64,000 bases of DNA from Miscanthus floridulus (Eukaryota; Streptophyta; Magnoliopsida; Poales; Poaceae), in NCBI RefSeq assembly GCF_019320115.1, contig NC_089591.1, positions 58,889,702 through 58,953,701 of the forward strand, written 5' to 3'. The notes beneath the pieces are model-generated. The model made no database searches. It was given only the letters and a program-made list of their open reading frames with translations, and had not been told where the DNA came from. Positions 1 to 12,600 of this stretch are shown piece by piece (position 1 is the first letter of the stretch; the number at the start of each line of letters is the position of its first letter). The translations under genes and the position numbers were made by a program.

Positions 1-83
1 GAGCCAAATAGAGCTAGTAAAGTAGTGTGCTGACAGGGAAATCTTTGGAGATCATAGTAAACATTTTTTGAGGAAAGATCATT

Positions 84-200
84 GCCCTGTTCACTTGGCT
101 GATAAGCCATGGCTGAAAGTACTATTGGCTGATTTTTTGTTAGAGAAAAATATTGTTCGTTGGCTGAAAAAGTACGGCTTATAAGCCAAGCTAACAGGGC
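84..200. mobile_element. Short MITE (CCCTGTT...AACAGGG family)
   Basis: A 117-bp element with inverted ends GCCCTGTT and AACAGGGC and the internal words 'ttggctgataagcc' and 'ggcttataagcc'. Related copies are at 2171-2273, 55383-55497 and 57431-57537. The ends and size fit a hAT-like grass MITE; I see no clean target duplication. No coding capacity. Confidence 0.6.
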
Positions 201-933
201 GACATAAAGCACATAAGCAGGGGCATATGTTCTGGTTAATATTCGTGGATTCGTGTTGCCACGGACGTTCTTTATCTAAAATTTTCCCATGCTTGTGTGT
301 CAGCAACCTATGCAGTATTCATAGGCTAACATGCTACATTACAGAATACAAAGTTCTTAGAGATGTTGGCACTAAATAAATCTTTCCTGTTTTTCAGCTC
401 ATATGTTAAGCGATAGATAACATTGTGTCTACATGTTCCTCTAGCACGATTACTGGAGTCTGGGAAGTCGGTATTTGCAACATTATCTCAACTTTCCAAG
501 CTGGATAGCCACATCCGTCAGTACTTAGCTGAAGATATGCTAATAATATTCATTTCCTAGGGCAGCTAGTAACACTTTCCTGTTACTTCCTACTAATGCT
601 AATTTGCTCCAGTGAATTTCAGGAATGGGTTTACAAGCCCCATAGAACAAATCACAACAGTGCGGGAGCACGTTTCGGATGTCCTTCACATAGATGCAGG
701 CAATCAAAGAAACAGAAAATAGGCAATGTTAGCCCAGAGTGAGGCAGATAGGAATTGGGATTGAATCATCCCTGCTCTCAGTTCAGCTGTACTGCTTTCT
801 TTTTGGTAGTAGTAAATATACCTGTACGAGTAGACTGACGGTTGCTTTCTCAACATTTTATATCGTTGTAATTGCAATTGGTTTTGCACAATAATGTCCA
901 GCAAAAACCCGTTCACGGGTAGCATATTGATAA
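201..933. other. Intergenic DNA, no gene seen
   Basis: AT-rich intergenic sequence. I see no coding region with conserved motifs; the small open frames here have no recognisable domain. Confidence 0.5.
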
Positions 934-1235
934 GACCGGTTTAGTTTCTTCCCCTAAAGTTTACTCCTTATCACATCGGATGTTTGACACATGTATAGAG
1001 TATTAAATATAGGCTAAAAATAATTAATTGTATAGATTGCGACTAATTTGCGAGACGAATTTTTTAAACCTAATCAGTTGATGATTTGACAGCGTGTTGC
1101 TACAGTAAACATGTGCTAATGATGGGTTAATTAGGCTTAATAAATTCGTGTCGCGGATTACTAAAGATTTCTATAATTTGTTTTATTATTACTATCCGAA
1201 CACTCTCGTATAACACCCCGATATGATATCCTTGA
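934..1235. mobile_element. MITE of about 300 bp, same family as 7432-7757
   Basis: The left end reads GGTTTAGTTTCTTCCCCTAAA. Internal words such as 'gcgagacgaattt', 'gctacagtaaacatgtgctaatga' and 'taattaggctta' recur in inverted orientation in the element at 7432-7757, inside the GA2ox intron. This is a common grass MITE family; superfamily assignment is uncertain. Ends are approximate. Confidence 0.6.
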
Positions 1236-1339
1236 ACTTACTCCCTCATTTAAACACCACCTGAGTTTCGTTCATCATCTTCTGAATTCTGAGGTCCTGT
1301 TTAGTTCCTGCACTGCCTCCTAAGAGCCAGCGTCAAGTG

Positions 1340-1699
1340 GTATGAAAACTGTTTAGATTCCCTAACCATGGAGGCTCTGGCCTGCCGAGATGGTCTGCTC
1401 CTGGCGCAGCAGGCCGGTGTTGAGCATGTATGGTTGGAATCTGACTGCCAGGAGCTCCTGAAGCTGTGGTCAGCGGGAAAGAATCAAAGGTCCAGCGTGA
1501 TGACGATCACGAGGGAAATCCGGGAGCTGAGCTGTTTCAGGATTTCAAATTTTTGTTCATTAGCAGAACTTGTAACAAAGTAGCTCATGTTCTTGCTAAA
1601 CAGGTCACAAGCGAAACACAGACCGGGTGGTGGCAATTTGCACCTTACTGTGTTTCAGCTTTGGTGACTGCAGACTGTAATTCCATGAATGATCAATGA
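1340..1699 (+). pseudogene. LINE-type RNase H-like (RVT_3) domain fragment, frameshifted
   Basis: The frame from 1368 gives EALACRDGLLLAQQAG followed by VWLESDCQELL, the pattern of plant RVT_3 RNase H-like domains (alpha/beta core with a catalytic Asp in ESDC). It then shifts near 1540 into a second frame that gives FLFISRTCNKVAHVLAK, the C-terminal 'R..N..AH.LA' motif. A short GAGCT duplication (gagctgagctg) marks the frameshift. Such domains occur at the C-terminus of non-LTR retrotransposon ORF2 and as stray copies. About 110 residues remain; there is no full gene. Confidence 0.65.
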
Positions 1700-2170
1700 A
1701 TGAAGCCCCAGTCACAAAAAAAAGAAGAAGAAGAAAGTTGTCAAAATATTGTTTTCAAAAAGGAAAACTCGCCGGATTATCTGGTCGTTAACATTTGTGG
1801 AGCCGCTTTTTTTTTCTGATTCCAGTCAGGCACTTAAATCATTGCTGTAAAAAATACAAACGGTCATCTAAGCATACCGACCAATCCTCACGAAATAGAG
1901 TTGTAGGTTCTCCCTATTCTTATCTCTTTCTAAAGGAATTCAAAAAACAAAATAAGAAAAAGAAAAAATACTGGAATTCTGGATTTTTCCAATTTCTCTC
2001 ATTAAAATATTCCAAAATTAAGAATGGGTTTAGTTACTTAAATTCAAAAAGTGAATCAAAGAATTTCAGTATCTAGTTATTAGTTAAAAAAATTATTAAA
2101 ATATAAAAAAAGATTGAATAATTTTACTTTCTAATCATTTTTGCATTTCTTTTTGTTAAAATAAAAGAGG
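1700..2170. other. AT-rich intergenic DNA
   Basis: Strongly A/T-biased stretch with poly-A and poly-T runs. No feature recognised; the open frame at 1795-2076 is low-complexity K/N/S-rich and not convincing as a gene. Confidence 0.5.
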
Positions 2171-2273
2171 CGTGTTCGCTGATTGGTTTCTGAGCTGATT
2201 TGGGCTGGCTCATGCTGGTTTGTTGAGCTGTTAGCTGGTTGAATAAGCCTGGCTGAAACCAACAAGCAAACAA
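2171..2273. mobile_element. Degenerate short MITE
   Basis: GTGTTCGCTGATTGG at the left, and at the right 'ctggctgaaacc' followed by CAAGCAAACAAGG. Contains repeated 'ggctgg/gctggtt' words as in the CCCTGTTCGCT MITE family (84-200, 57431-57537). Ends are worn. Confidence 0.4.
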
Positions 2274-3401
2274 GGTGTCTCTGAGAGATGAGATCCTAGC
2301 TTTCCACTCATCATCTACAGTTTCACTACCAGCATCCGCAGTTCCGCACCGCCCAAAATCGGCGTCGTTTCAGAGTTACCGAGACAGGGCTCGCCAACCT
2401 GCGTTTTTTTCCTGTCCTCTTGGGCTGCACCTCAAACCTTGCACCTCAGGTTCCTGAGGCGGCTAAAAACGCCTGAATCGGGTGTACATTATTGTCGCCT
2501 GTCGGCACCACAAACCGGGAAAGCTCGCTCCCCACTTGCACGCAAGCGCATCATTGTCCGATGTGGATGTCAGGATGTGTGCGTCGAGCTCGACGGCCGC
2601 TGAGCACTGGAATCTGTCACGCTGGTGCCTGGAGGCTGGAGGTAGTGACGTTCGTCTTTGCGACGACGAGGAAAAACCCGGATCTGGCCCTTCTTCTTCC
2701 ACGATTTGTCGACTACGACGACCAGTATTCGAGCTGCAGCGTCCAGGATGGAATGGCTGAAATTTAAGTGTAGATTTTTCTTTCTTTTTTGTTTGCAGGC
2801 ACGCACGTAGACCATATCCATATGAGCATCTTCGGAGACTGGACCGGCAAATCATCGAGATTAACGAAGTTACTGCAGGCGTCTCATTGTCGACGGCAAC
2901 TTCACCTGTCAATTGGTTCTATTGCAGAATGCACGACCATGTTTGCTAGTAAATTTAATATAAAATTATATTTTATAAAATCCGATAGAATTCTGATATT
3001 ATAATCAAAATTCTACGAGCTGATACTATGAGGCAAGAAATATAATCCTACCTAGAATCTCAATATTCCTAACCATCTTAGTTACGCCTGATTGCCTGCA
3101 CGTCAGGTTCAGCCGGCTACGCGCCGAAACCTGCCGTACATTGTCGGCACCAGAAACCGACAAAGCTCATACCCACTTGCACACAAGCATAGTATCATAG
3201 TCCGATGTGTGCGTCGACTGGTCCTTGCATGGCATGATCCGTCCTGCTCCAGTCGCTTCGTGGGTGCATCTCCTTTCGAAAAAAGAAAGTTGATTCCGGC
3301 AAAGTGGGTGACGCTGAAGCGGTGATGAAGCCTTGCAAAGTTGCAACCGGGGCCTACGGGGTATGATTGGAAACGTATTGATTGAGACAACATTTTATAT
3401 G
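2274..3401. other. Intergenic DNA with a diverged internal duplication
   Basis: Two segments, about 2480-2590 and 3128-3222, share an order of words (tacatt..gtcg, ggcacca.aaaccg, aaagctc, cccacttgcac.caagc, gtccgatgtg, gtgtgcgtcga). This indicates a diverged direct repeat about 640 bp apart. No protein family is recognisable in any frame; the 149-codon open frame on the minus strand (2463-2912) has no known motif. Confidence 0.45.
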
Positions 3402-3600
3402 ATACTCCCTCCGTCCACAAAATAATACAATTATGAGGTGCATTCAAGTCATACTAGTTGAATTTTGACCGAGTTTACAATGAATATTATTCAATTATGT
3501 GTTAAAAAAAACTAAGTTTATTATGAAAATATATTTCATAATTAATTTAATGGTATTTATTTTGTATTATAATTGTTAGTGAATTTTTATATAATTTTGG
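3402..3600. mobile_element. Stowaway-type MITE fragment
   Basis: Begins ACTCCCTCCGTCCACAAAATAA, the canonical grass Stowaway end. I could not find the matching GGGAG end, so it is truncated or interrupted by the LINE fragment that follows. Confidence 0.55.
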
Positions 3601-3639
3601 TCAAACTTAAACTAAATGAGGATGAGGATATCATAGGGG

Positions 3640-4135
3640 AGTTTTTTTTTCCCGTCAAATCCATGTATGATGGATTAACTTGCAATGAAGCAGGCTCCTC
3701 ATATAAATACATCTGGAAGGGAAAAGTTCCTACAAAGATCAAGATTTTCACGTGGCTTATTGGAGAATAATGCCATTCTTACTAAAGAAGACAACATGAT
3801 AAAAAGGAAGTGGAAGGGGGATCCATCATGTTACTTCTGTAATCAACTTGAAAGCATGCTCATCTATTCTACTCTTGCAGTGTAGCTAAAATAGTTTGGA
3901 CCATAGTTGCCTTAGCTTGGTGCTAATGATATTCCCAGCTCTCCTCAACAGTGTTGGAAATGGTGCAAGAAATGGCAATTTGGAAAAAGCCCGAAATAAG
4001 GCCTGCTTTGAGTGCAAATTAATTCACAATCTTGCATAAATAGTGTGCCATGCTAGTGCTCTTATGCGCTTTTGGACAGGTCTACATGCTGACGGTGATC
4101 AAGATATGTTGATAGACTGGGAATTCAATCAATGT
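3640..4135 (+). pseudogene. LINE ORF2 C-terminal fragment (zf-RVT domain)
   Basis: The translation from about 3650 reads VKSMYDGLTCNEAG, IWKGKVPTKIKIFTWL, then in another frame NNAILTKEDNMIKRKW and DPSCYFCNQLES. This is the zinc-binding-in-reverse-transcriptase (zf-RVT) region typical of plant L1-type ORF2. Further homology continues with frameshifts (KIVWTIVALAW, then HASALMRFWTGLHADG near 4050-4090), which is the usual end of these proteins. At least two frameshifts and several stops make it dead. The RT and endonuclease parts are absent. Confidence 0.75.
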
Positions 4136-4908
4136 TCGAACAAGATTACGCCAAAATCAAGAAAACCGTATGGAACGTCCATGGGAGGGATTACATGCAT
4201 GCTTAGAGTTATGTCGGACATCATCGTTTTGGCATGTCCATAAACAAAACTCATCAAAAAACTTTTGATCCCCACACTACCCCCACCCCTTCTCTTTGCC
4301 TCGTCATCTTTGTCTATCTTCTCGTCTCTATACCTCGCCATCTCTATCTATCTTCTCGTCGTGGCCCTAAGTTCACAGAGTCGCTCTTCCCCATGTTTCC
4401 GGTAATAAAGTTTTGGCATCAATATTGGCACTGAGAAAGGAGAAATAACTTGACTCTAAAGATCAAGGATCAAAACTGACTTGTAGTGACTTATGGGAGG
4501 AACATATTCCGACAATCAAGTTTATGAATAAACCATGAAAATCATATCGCTTTTTTATATCTTATGTACAATTGATCCATCAATTCCTTGATGCGTATGC
4601 GTAACAATCCCAATAGTAGCAATAACAACTATGATTAGAATTCCTTTTCTTTCTTTGCGAGAAGCTAGTGACGATACTAAACAAGCATGGTTATAGAATG
4701 GATAACAACATAGTATTAGAGTGGCATGAGTAATAGGCTCGAAATCAGCAACTTGTTGTCATTAGTGATGGTTAAAAAGCTTGTTTAGAAAGGCTTGAGG
4801 CATCAATAGATTTTGGCATGAGGATAGCTCCGGTAGACATGATGACATTATGATGAATCTAGCAATGTTTTAGGGTAAAAGGCAACTGCATATTCACAAG
4901 AGATGGTC
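4136..4908. other. Intergenic DNA, nothing recognised
   Basis: No domain, repeat end or RNA gene recognised. The LINE remnant may extend a little into the left edge. Confidence 0.4.
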
Positions 4909-5670
4909 GCCTTGTTTGGGACAGCTTAGTTTGCCCACACTTAGATTCAAAGGTCGATTTCTAGGTAAGCTGGATTTTGTAAGAAGCAAAGGAAGAAAAA
5001 GCAGAGCGTTCGGGACACCGATTATACCGAGAAGAACCCGGCGACCTCAACCAACGACAGCAGTCATGGCCTACTTCTAGAGTCGGTGAGGACAAAGAGC
5101 GCGGGGTGGGGGGCGTCGGTGACCCCTTGCCGAGGTGCCTCTCACCGATCTCGGGCGCTGTAGTGAGGAGAAAGGTCGCTGCAATGATGAAGGGGCGTGG
5201 GCTATCGAGGAGGAAGGGGCATAAACTTCAGCGATAAGGAAGGCGCGAGGGCGCCGATGAGAAGAAAGGCCACCGCGATGAGGATGGGGCGCGGGCTGAG
5301 GAGGAGGGGACGCAGACGCCAGCGAGGAGGAAGGCACGACCCTGAGGTGCCCTTGCCCGATCTCGACTATCGTGAGGAGGAGGAGAGGAAGGGGAAGGGG
5401 CACTCGGCTAAATCTACCGCGAGGAGGAAGGTGAGGCACGGGTGCCAGAGGAAGAGCGAGCGTGGGGGCTGAGGGAGTCGGAGTTCACAACCGTGAGGGT
5501 AGGGAAGAATCTCAGTAGATTTCTCCCACAACTGTCTCTGAGTAGCTTCCACTTTCAAGTTGAAAGGACGCGGGGAGAAGAATCACGAGCAAAAGAAGTT
5601 GGCTCAAAATTGCGCCGTCCCGTGTGCTTTTTTCTTTGTGGAGCAGGGAAAAGCGGCTCCAAACAGGGCC
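4909..5670. mobile_element. Non-autonomous DNA transposon with GC-rich core
   Basis: Inverted ends GCCTTGTTTGGGACAGCTTA (left) and, read on the minus strand, GGCCCTGTTTGGAGCCGCTT (right) bound 762 bp. The interior (5090-5480) is purine- and GC-rich with degenerate repeats of 'gaggaggaaggggc' and 'gcgatgagga'. Open frames inside are R/G/E-rich artefacts of that composition. Grass genomes hold many such 'CCTGTTTGG' elements; the superfamily is not clear from sequence alone. Confidence 0.5.
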
Positions 5671-6631
5671 GGTATAAGAGCCAAGAAACTAAATGATTTA
5701 TGAGAGACTTCATCAATGATTTTATTAAGGTATGGAGTTCACCAAAGGAAAGTAAATGGTGCCTTGACCTGGCCTTGGCAGGAATTGCAGTAGCCATTGG
5801 ATAGGAGCATGAGAAAAAGGAAGATGAAAGGGAGACCCAAAAGCTTGATGCCAAAGAATTTGTCAATGGTAGCTACATTAAGTACGTGCAATTGAATGCA
5901 GTGAGGATGCAAGAAGAGAGGACAATTATAATCAAACAAATAAAAAACCTAAATGTACAATAACATGCCACCTTGGTAGTCTAAAATAAATGTTTTTTTA
6001 GCAAATACTAAAAAGCGGTATATTTTCTTTCTTCTGTTTCCACTCTCTCCTACATCGCGTGTCTCCCACTCCTTTCCATCACTAGATCCGCTCTCTCACT
6101 CCCTTCCTTCTTACTTTGAGTTTGGTTTTATTATGGGTCATAAAATTTGTGCGATTTAATGTACTAGTATAACACACTTACATGTTTTGCTAGTAGTAGT
6201 AAAAAGGGTTAAACTAAACGGAGAAAGTAAATTACCTACGTAGACGGTAAAGTAGTTTTTCTACAAGAGGGATAGTACAATATACTAATGTAGTTAAACG
6301 TTTTCTTCCAGCGGAAGTCGCTAAAGGTATATGAAGATGATAGCTTGATAAGCGCACACACGTCGTCCTCGTTGTATAGTGACAAGTGACCTGTACTGTA
6401 TATTACCCTTTTTTCAGAACCAATATAGTAATATATATTACCTAAGCAAAACAAAAAAGGAAAGAAAAGAAAAGAAAGCAACCGCCTCAATGGCTCATAC
6501 AGTATAGTATTCTTGTACGGTGAGGTCGGGCTGGAATCCACCGTAAAGTCACAGAATAACAGAAGAAAAGGTATTTGCGGGCCGTCATTTCTTTACGGCA
6601 AAATGGCAAGTGCTTTTGACGCGGGCCGTCG
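5671..6631. other. Region downstream of GA2ox
   Basis: AT-rich DNA 3' of the minus-strand GA2ox stop codon; it must contain the GA2ox 3' UTR and poly(A) site on the right side. I see no further gene. Confidence 0.4.
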
Positions 6632-9600
6632 TCATTGAGGTGGCTGTTGTTTGAGGAAGTTGGGGAGCCCAATCTTTCTGCCGGTCCTCTTGACGTCCTC
6701 CTGCACCTTCCTCCTGTACTCCCCGAAGGTGAAGTCTCTGTACGGCGACGGCTCGCCGCACGTGCCGACGGGCGAGTCGTACGACGGGCACAGGAAGTAG
6801 GCCGCCGAGAAGCGCTCCGCCGTGGCGTTGGCCACCACCTTGTGCTCCACGCTCTTGTACCGGTCGTTGCTCCACGCCTGCACGTACGTGCCGTGCGCGG
6901 TAAAAGATGCCCAGCGGCAACGGTGGAGAATTGAAGGAGTGGTGAAGGTATCGGCGCACTGTTACCTGAAACAGATCGCCGATGTTGACGATGAGCGCGT
7001 CCGGGCGGGGCTTGACGGCCACCCAGCGGGCGTCCTTCAGGAGCTGCAGGCCCCCGACGTGGTCCTGGCACAGCACCGTGAGGAAGTCGCTGTCCGTGTG
7101 GGGCACCAGCCCGAAGGTATCCGCCGCGAACGGGCACGCTGGGTACCTATTCAGCCGCAGGTAGCAGGTGGTCTCGTCGCAGCCCGCCGGGAACGACGCC
7201 GCCGCCTGGTGGTCGCGGTCGCCGTGGCCCTGCAGAAGGCTCCCCGCCAGCGCCACCGCCACGGTCTTGGCCACCCGCGACATGGCGTCCGCCACCTCCT
7301 GCATCACGCCCCTGCATGCACCGCTCTGTTTAGGCGACGGCGATGGCGACGGCGCTGCCTGTTTTTTAATTTACCACGGTAAAAATACCACTAGTACGGT
7401 AGTACCCAGCATAGTAGTTAATACTAAGGGCTTGTTTAAATCCATGGTGTAAAGTTTTAGAGTGTTATATAGGGTGTCGCATGAGTTGTTCGGATATTAA
7501 TAAAAAAACAATTACAGAATCCATCAGCAATCCGCGAGACGAATTTATTAAGCCTAATTAATCTATCATTAGCACATGTGTTACTGTAGCACCACACTGT
7601 TAAATCATGGACTAATTAGGCTTAAAAGATTTGTCTTGTAAAATAGTCGTAAACTGTACAATTAGCTATTTTTTTAGTCTATATTTAATACTTCATATAT
7701 GTGTCAAATATTCGATGAGATAGAAAATAAATTTTAGGGGAGGAACTAAACAAGTGCAGTGCCGGAAATGATTTTTATGGTACCTACGTGTCATTAGGAT
7801 ATTTCGTTACTTCCCCGGCCCGGGGCACTGTATGCTGAGGGATACAGCATGTGGCGTAAAGGGTTTTAATAATAATATATCAATACCAATGATGGAAGCT
7901 GGGCGTTGGTAGGCTGGTTGGATGTACACGACGGCGTTAAATTGGGTTCGTGTACTAAAAGCTCCCATGTTTCGTGGTCACGTACACCACCGCACACATG
8001 ATATCATCCCGCATTGACTCGTAGCGCCCAGAATATGTCGAAAGCCAAGTTTGCAGCAGGCGGCTGTGTGCGCGCCGTTGAAATTTCAGAATCCCTCTGT
8101 AGCTGTTGATCGCTAACACAAATGCACCACTGTTTGGTCACGTCAGGGGTACCACGGGAATGAAGCACACCCAGCAAGGACGTACGCCTTGCATATATAT
8201 GTGATCGAGCACCTACGGCTACTACGCCTTGTGGGTACGGTGACCCGGCCCCGGCCTAAAAGATATTAGAGATGCCCGGGCGGCCCATGGGTAGAGCACC
8301 GAAGCACACATGTGCCGATGTGCTTGCGGCTACGTACGACCTAGGAGATGCACATATTAAAGATATGAAGGCACGCCGAATCGGCGGCCTTCTATGCTGT
8401 CCACGTCAGTTCTTTTAATTTGGTATGTTAGATCAAGATTCCACGGCTCACATGAAACGCGTCTCGACCGGCCAGGTGAGGCAGTAACAGGTGACATGCA
8501 TGGTCGGTGCCTAACGCGTACATGCGTACTGCTAGGCCTGTCCTCGCTTTGCATGCATGCATCGTCGATTTGTGTGCACCATGGCCCCATCCCGTCCTCG
8601 TTTCCGGTTCTCATCCCATCCCCATCCCCGTCCCCATCTCCATTCCTCCCCTCCTCTCTCTCCTCTCCGTGCGCTCTCTCTCCTCTCCACACTCTCGCTC
8701 TCTCTCTCTCCCTCGCTCATCGTCGCCACCGCCGAGGCTCCCCGCACCATGTGCACGGTGCGGCGGCATCCCCCGGCACGGCGCCATGGTGCGCCGCCCA
8801 ACGCCGGTGGCCGTGGCGGCGTCCGAGCCCCTGCTCTCCCCCGATGCGGCGGTACCTCACCCTCTTCCTCTCCTACCCCAACGTAGGCCGCCCCGGAGCG
8901 GCGGCGGGCGTCCTCTTCTTCTCCTCTCCCGACACTAGTGGCTCCGGAGCAGCGACAGGCGAGCCAGCCACGTTAGGCCCCTACGCGGGCGGCGCACCGC
9001 CGTGGGTGAGTTTTCCCCTCCACCTCCTTCGTCCCTCTCTCTCTGCTCTCGAGCTCCTCTCTCTTTGCCTCTCTCTCTCTCTCCACGCGGGGTGGCTCAG
9101 CGGTGCCTCTCTCTCTCTTCCTCTCCCACTGCCTCTCTCCAGATCTGTGGTCGCATCGGTCAGCCTCCGGCGCACCGGCATGCCCAGGCCCCGACGGTGG
9201 GCGCAGCCGCCTCCCCTCCCCCCGATGCACGCATATCTCTCTCCCCCGCCAGCCTCCCCCTCCTCTACTCCTCCCTCCTTCCCCCCGACAAGCTCGATGA
9301 CCCTGTCACTACCGCAGTCGCTGGTCGTCTCTCCGGTGTCGGCGGCCACCCCTCCCCCACCTGCCTCCCCCTCCCCTACCCCTCCATCTCCCGACGGCAT
9401 GACCACTACCCCGCGACGGCACGACCGCGTCCATCCCGCCGGAACACGCCGCGTCTTCTGTTTCTAGCTAGGGGCTCGCGACCGGCGTGGACGCGCTCAA
9501 GGAGTCCATCCGGGGCCGCTACGGGTCCAGATGCGGTAGCTGCGCGGACCGGTGGCCAGCTCCTCATGCTTCCACCCCCATGCGACCGCCAGCCCACTGT

Positions 9601-12600
9601 CTTCTCTCAGGTCGGTCACTTCCTCCCTGCTTCTTCGATCCCTTCACACCCTAAACCCTACTACCCCCTCTGAGGCCCCCGGCTTCTCTGTGTTTCCACT
9701 CTTGCAGCATCGGCACCAAGGTCTTCGTCGGGCTCCGGGCGTAGATCAAGCTCGGTGAGATTCAACCGAAACTTGTTTAAATTTTTGGTGGATCCGTCTT
9801 CTGTGTTTGTTTTTGGTTTCCGGGTTGAGGATGGTGAGCAGGGTCATCGGAATCGTCGTGCCCGAATGTCAGCGCTAGGTTCTACACTGCCGTCAACCCG
9901 AGGATCTCTCTGGGGTGAGTGTGCGTAGATCCCTAATTGCTATCTGTGCTTGTGTAGACCTTTTGTTGTTGCCTATATTTGGATGTTATACCATCTTAAC
10001 CTTAGGCTCATGGGATTTGACACTTACATGGATGCTGGCTGAGCTGTGATGAGCTCGCTCACTGCATTATATGGGTGGTGGTGGTATTGTTGACGATGGA
10101 TACTGAAACATATGAGTTCTGTTTCCAAACTAAGATGACATCATGAACCCTTCTATCGGATTGTCAGTTAACAATTGGAGAAATTGCTTGTTGTGCCTCT
10201 TCTAACAGTAGCGGAATCCATATCGATCTCGAGAAGGTACCTCTGTCCGCGCCTCCGTGGTCGGCCTGGTAGGGAGCGCGGCGCCCTGGCCACGGTCAAG
10301 CTGTAGATTAGTTGGCATTTCCTCCTTTTGTTGATAAGTCAAACTTTGGTTACTCATCCTCTCAAGTGTACATATTGTGCAGATCAAACCACTTGTGCAG
10401 CCAACAAAAGATATAATGAAGGAGCCAATACGAACATTTAAGTGGCACAAGTTTTTCCCCCATGGTATGCCTCGAAATGATGATCTTCTATTAGATATTT
10501 TGATATTTGCTTACTTGTTTTTTTAATCTGCAGCAAATAACAACATTGGTGTTGTCGTTGCGCTTTGGGCTCCTATCATTCTTGTATGCTTCTTGCCCTT
10601 TTTTGTTCTCTTGATCGGTAGGTTCTGTTGCTTTCATCTGAATAGCAAATAATTGGCCTTGGGGCGTTATGCTAATGTTTGCCTTTGTTTATGCAGCCCA
10701 TCCTAGTGTTCATGTCAAAGGTTGATGGAAAGTTTCGGTTCAGTCCCATCAGTGTTAACTTTCTGCCAGAGGTTATGAAAGTCATCTTTGCTATCGTGAT
10801 GCTCATAATTCAGGTTTGTGCTTGTTATTTTCTTGCTGATGTTTTCCTTTTTTTGCAAGCATTATGACTCTAAGTGACTTTAGAAATGAAGAGTGATCCA
10901 TTTTGCATGAACTATTTTCACATGATAGAGTCTGATAACATCTATGGTCTCCTAATAAGCAGCCCACTTAGCACTCTTATGATCTGTGGTTCTGGAGTAT
11001 GGATCTAAGTGTTTACATGCAAAAGGAAATGGAAAAAAGGGTTTGTCCAACAAAACATCAAGCCATCTTTCCTAGTAGTTAATGCCTTCTAAAATGTGGA
11101 GTGGCACTCTTGCTTGGTCAGTCCAAATAAGTTGTTTTCCGTGTGCTCAGATTACCTTAGGATTTTGTTAGTATTCCTCACTTTGGAATTTCATGGTGCC
11201 TGTTGGCTATACCGGATCACAGTTACTCTGCATTGCTTTCTCTTAAGTTTGTAGTATTATGTTTATAATTTCTTATTTGTTTACCTTTTTGTTGTGATGT
11301 TCCAATGTGACAGTCTAGAAAGCAAAAGGTTGGAGAAAAGCCGCTTTTGGCACGTTCAACCTTCATACAGGTGATCAATCTCATTGGTTTATCTACCACA
11401 ATATATATTGTACTTTGATATGTACTGTTGCTCCATATTTATTTTTTGCTACATTGTCTGATTATTTGATCATTCACTATTTGGTTTTGTAGGCAGCTCG
11501 TAATAATGTACTTCTAGCAGTTCCTGCTCTTCTATATGCCATCAACAATTACCTAAAATTCATAATGCAGGTAATGTTTGCCTTGTTTACTGGCAGAGTA
11601 TTGTAATTTTTATGGGTAAATATTGATATTGCCTTGTGATATTGTGACAACCTGACATACTGAACCAACTGTGCAGTTGTGCTTCAATCCTGCGACTCTG
11701 AAAATGCTAAGTAACCTCAAGGTACACTTTTCTTGTACTGCTCAGTTGTGCTGCTTTAGCTATACTTTGTGTCATTGTGTGCATACATCTCAAAGTACCT
11801 GTGGTCTAAACGTCTCTAGGTACTGGTTATAGCTGTTCTTCTAAAATTTATAATGAGAAGGAGATTCTCAGTTATTCAGGTAAGGGTAACATTGACATTA
11901 TATTGAAATAATTTATGTTTATCTTAAAGATTGGGAGTATTGTGTGCTAAATAATTTGTGCTTTTAGACTACGTCTTTTCTTTCTCACTTTCTTTTCGCT
12001 TTTGTTGGGGGCTCATGTTGGGACTAAAAAGTTAGGGTAGGCTAGAAATGAGGCCAAACATGAATTTTAAGAGCTGATGGGCCTTTTCCACATATATAAG
12101 CATAAAATGAACTATCAAATGTTGTACTTCCTTTTAAGAATGCTTTTGTCAGGTGCAACAGTGTTGACTTCAAGCTACGTGGCCTTTTCCCCACCTTTTT
12201 TTTAAATATTGACAGTGGGAAGCTCTTGCTCTATTGCTTATTGGAATCAGCGTCAATCAACTCTGAACTGTACCTGCGGGCAATACGGCATTTGGTCTTC
12301 CTGTCACTGCTATTGCCTACATATATACATTGATTTTTGTAAGTTGCTGCTAGACCATCTGTTCTCATTTGCTTTTCCCTCATGTACACTTCTTTTTATA
12401 AGTTATCTCGATAAAAAAGTAGACTTGCAACTTAAGTTACTGATATATTTATTTACTACTATGACTTGTAGGTGACTGTTCCTTCACTGGCTTCTGTCTA
12501 CAATGGATATGCCTTGAAAAGCCAATATGACAGTAGCATTTATCTCCAGGTAAAGTATTAGTTTATCTTTGGCCTTGAGTTCCTCTAGAGTAGCTTGTAT

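Noticed and set aside
5077..5472. Open frames rich in R, G and E
   Set aside because: Produced by GC- and purine-rich repeats within a non-autonomous DNA transposon; no conserved motif.
6822..7382. 186-codon plus-strand frame across GA2ox exons 2-3
   Set aside because: It is the antisense of the GA2ox coding exons; high GC keeps the opposite strand open.
7312..8394. Several TC dinucleotides as the Helitron 5' end
   Set aside because: None had a convincing family-specific 5' signature, so the 5' boundary is left open.
8394..9467. A 357-codon plus-strand open frame and overlapping frames in the GC-rich region
   Set aside because: Low-complexity P/S/L-rich translation driven by CT-rich DNA; several frames are open at once and none shows a domain.
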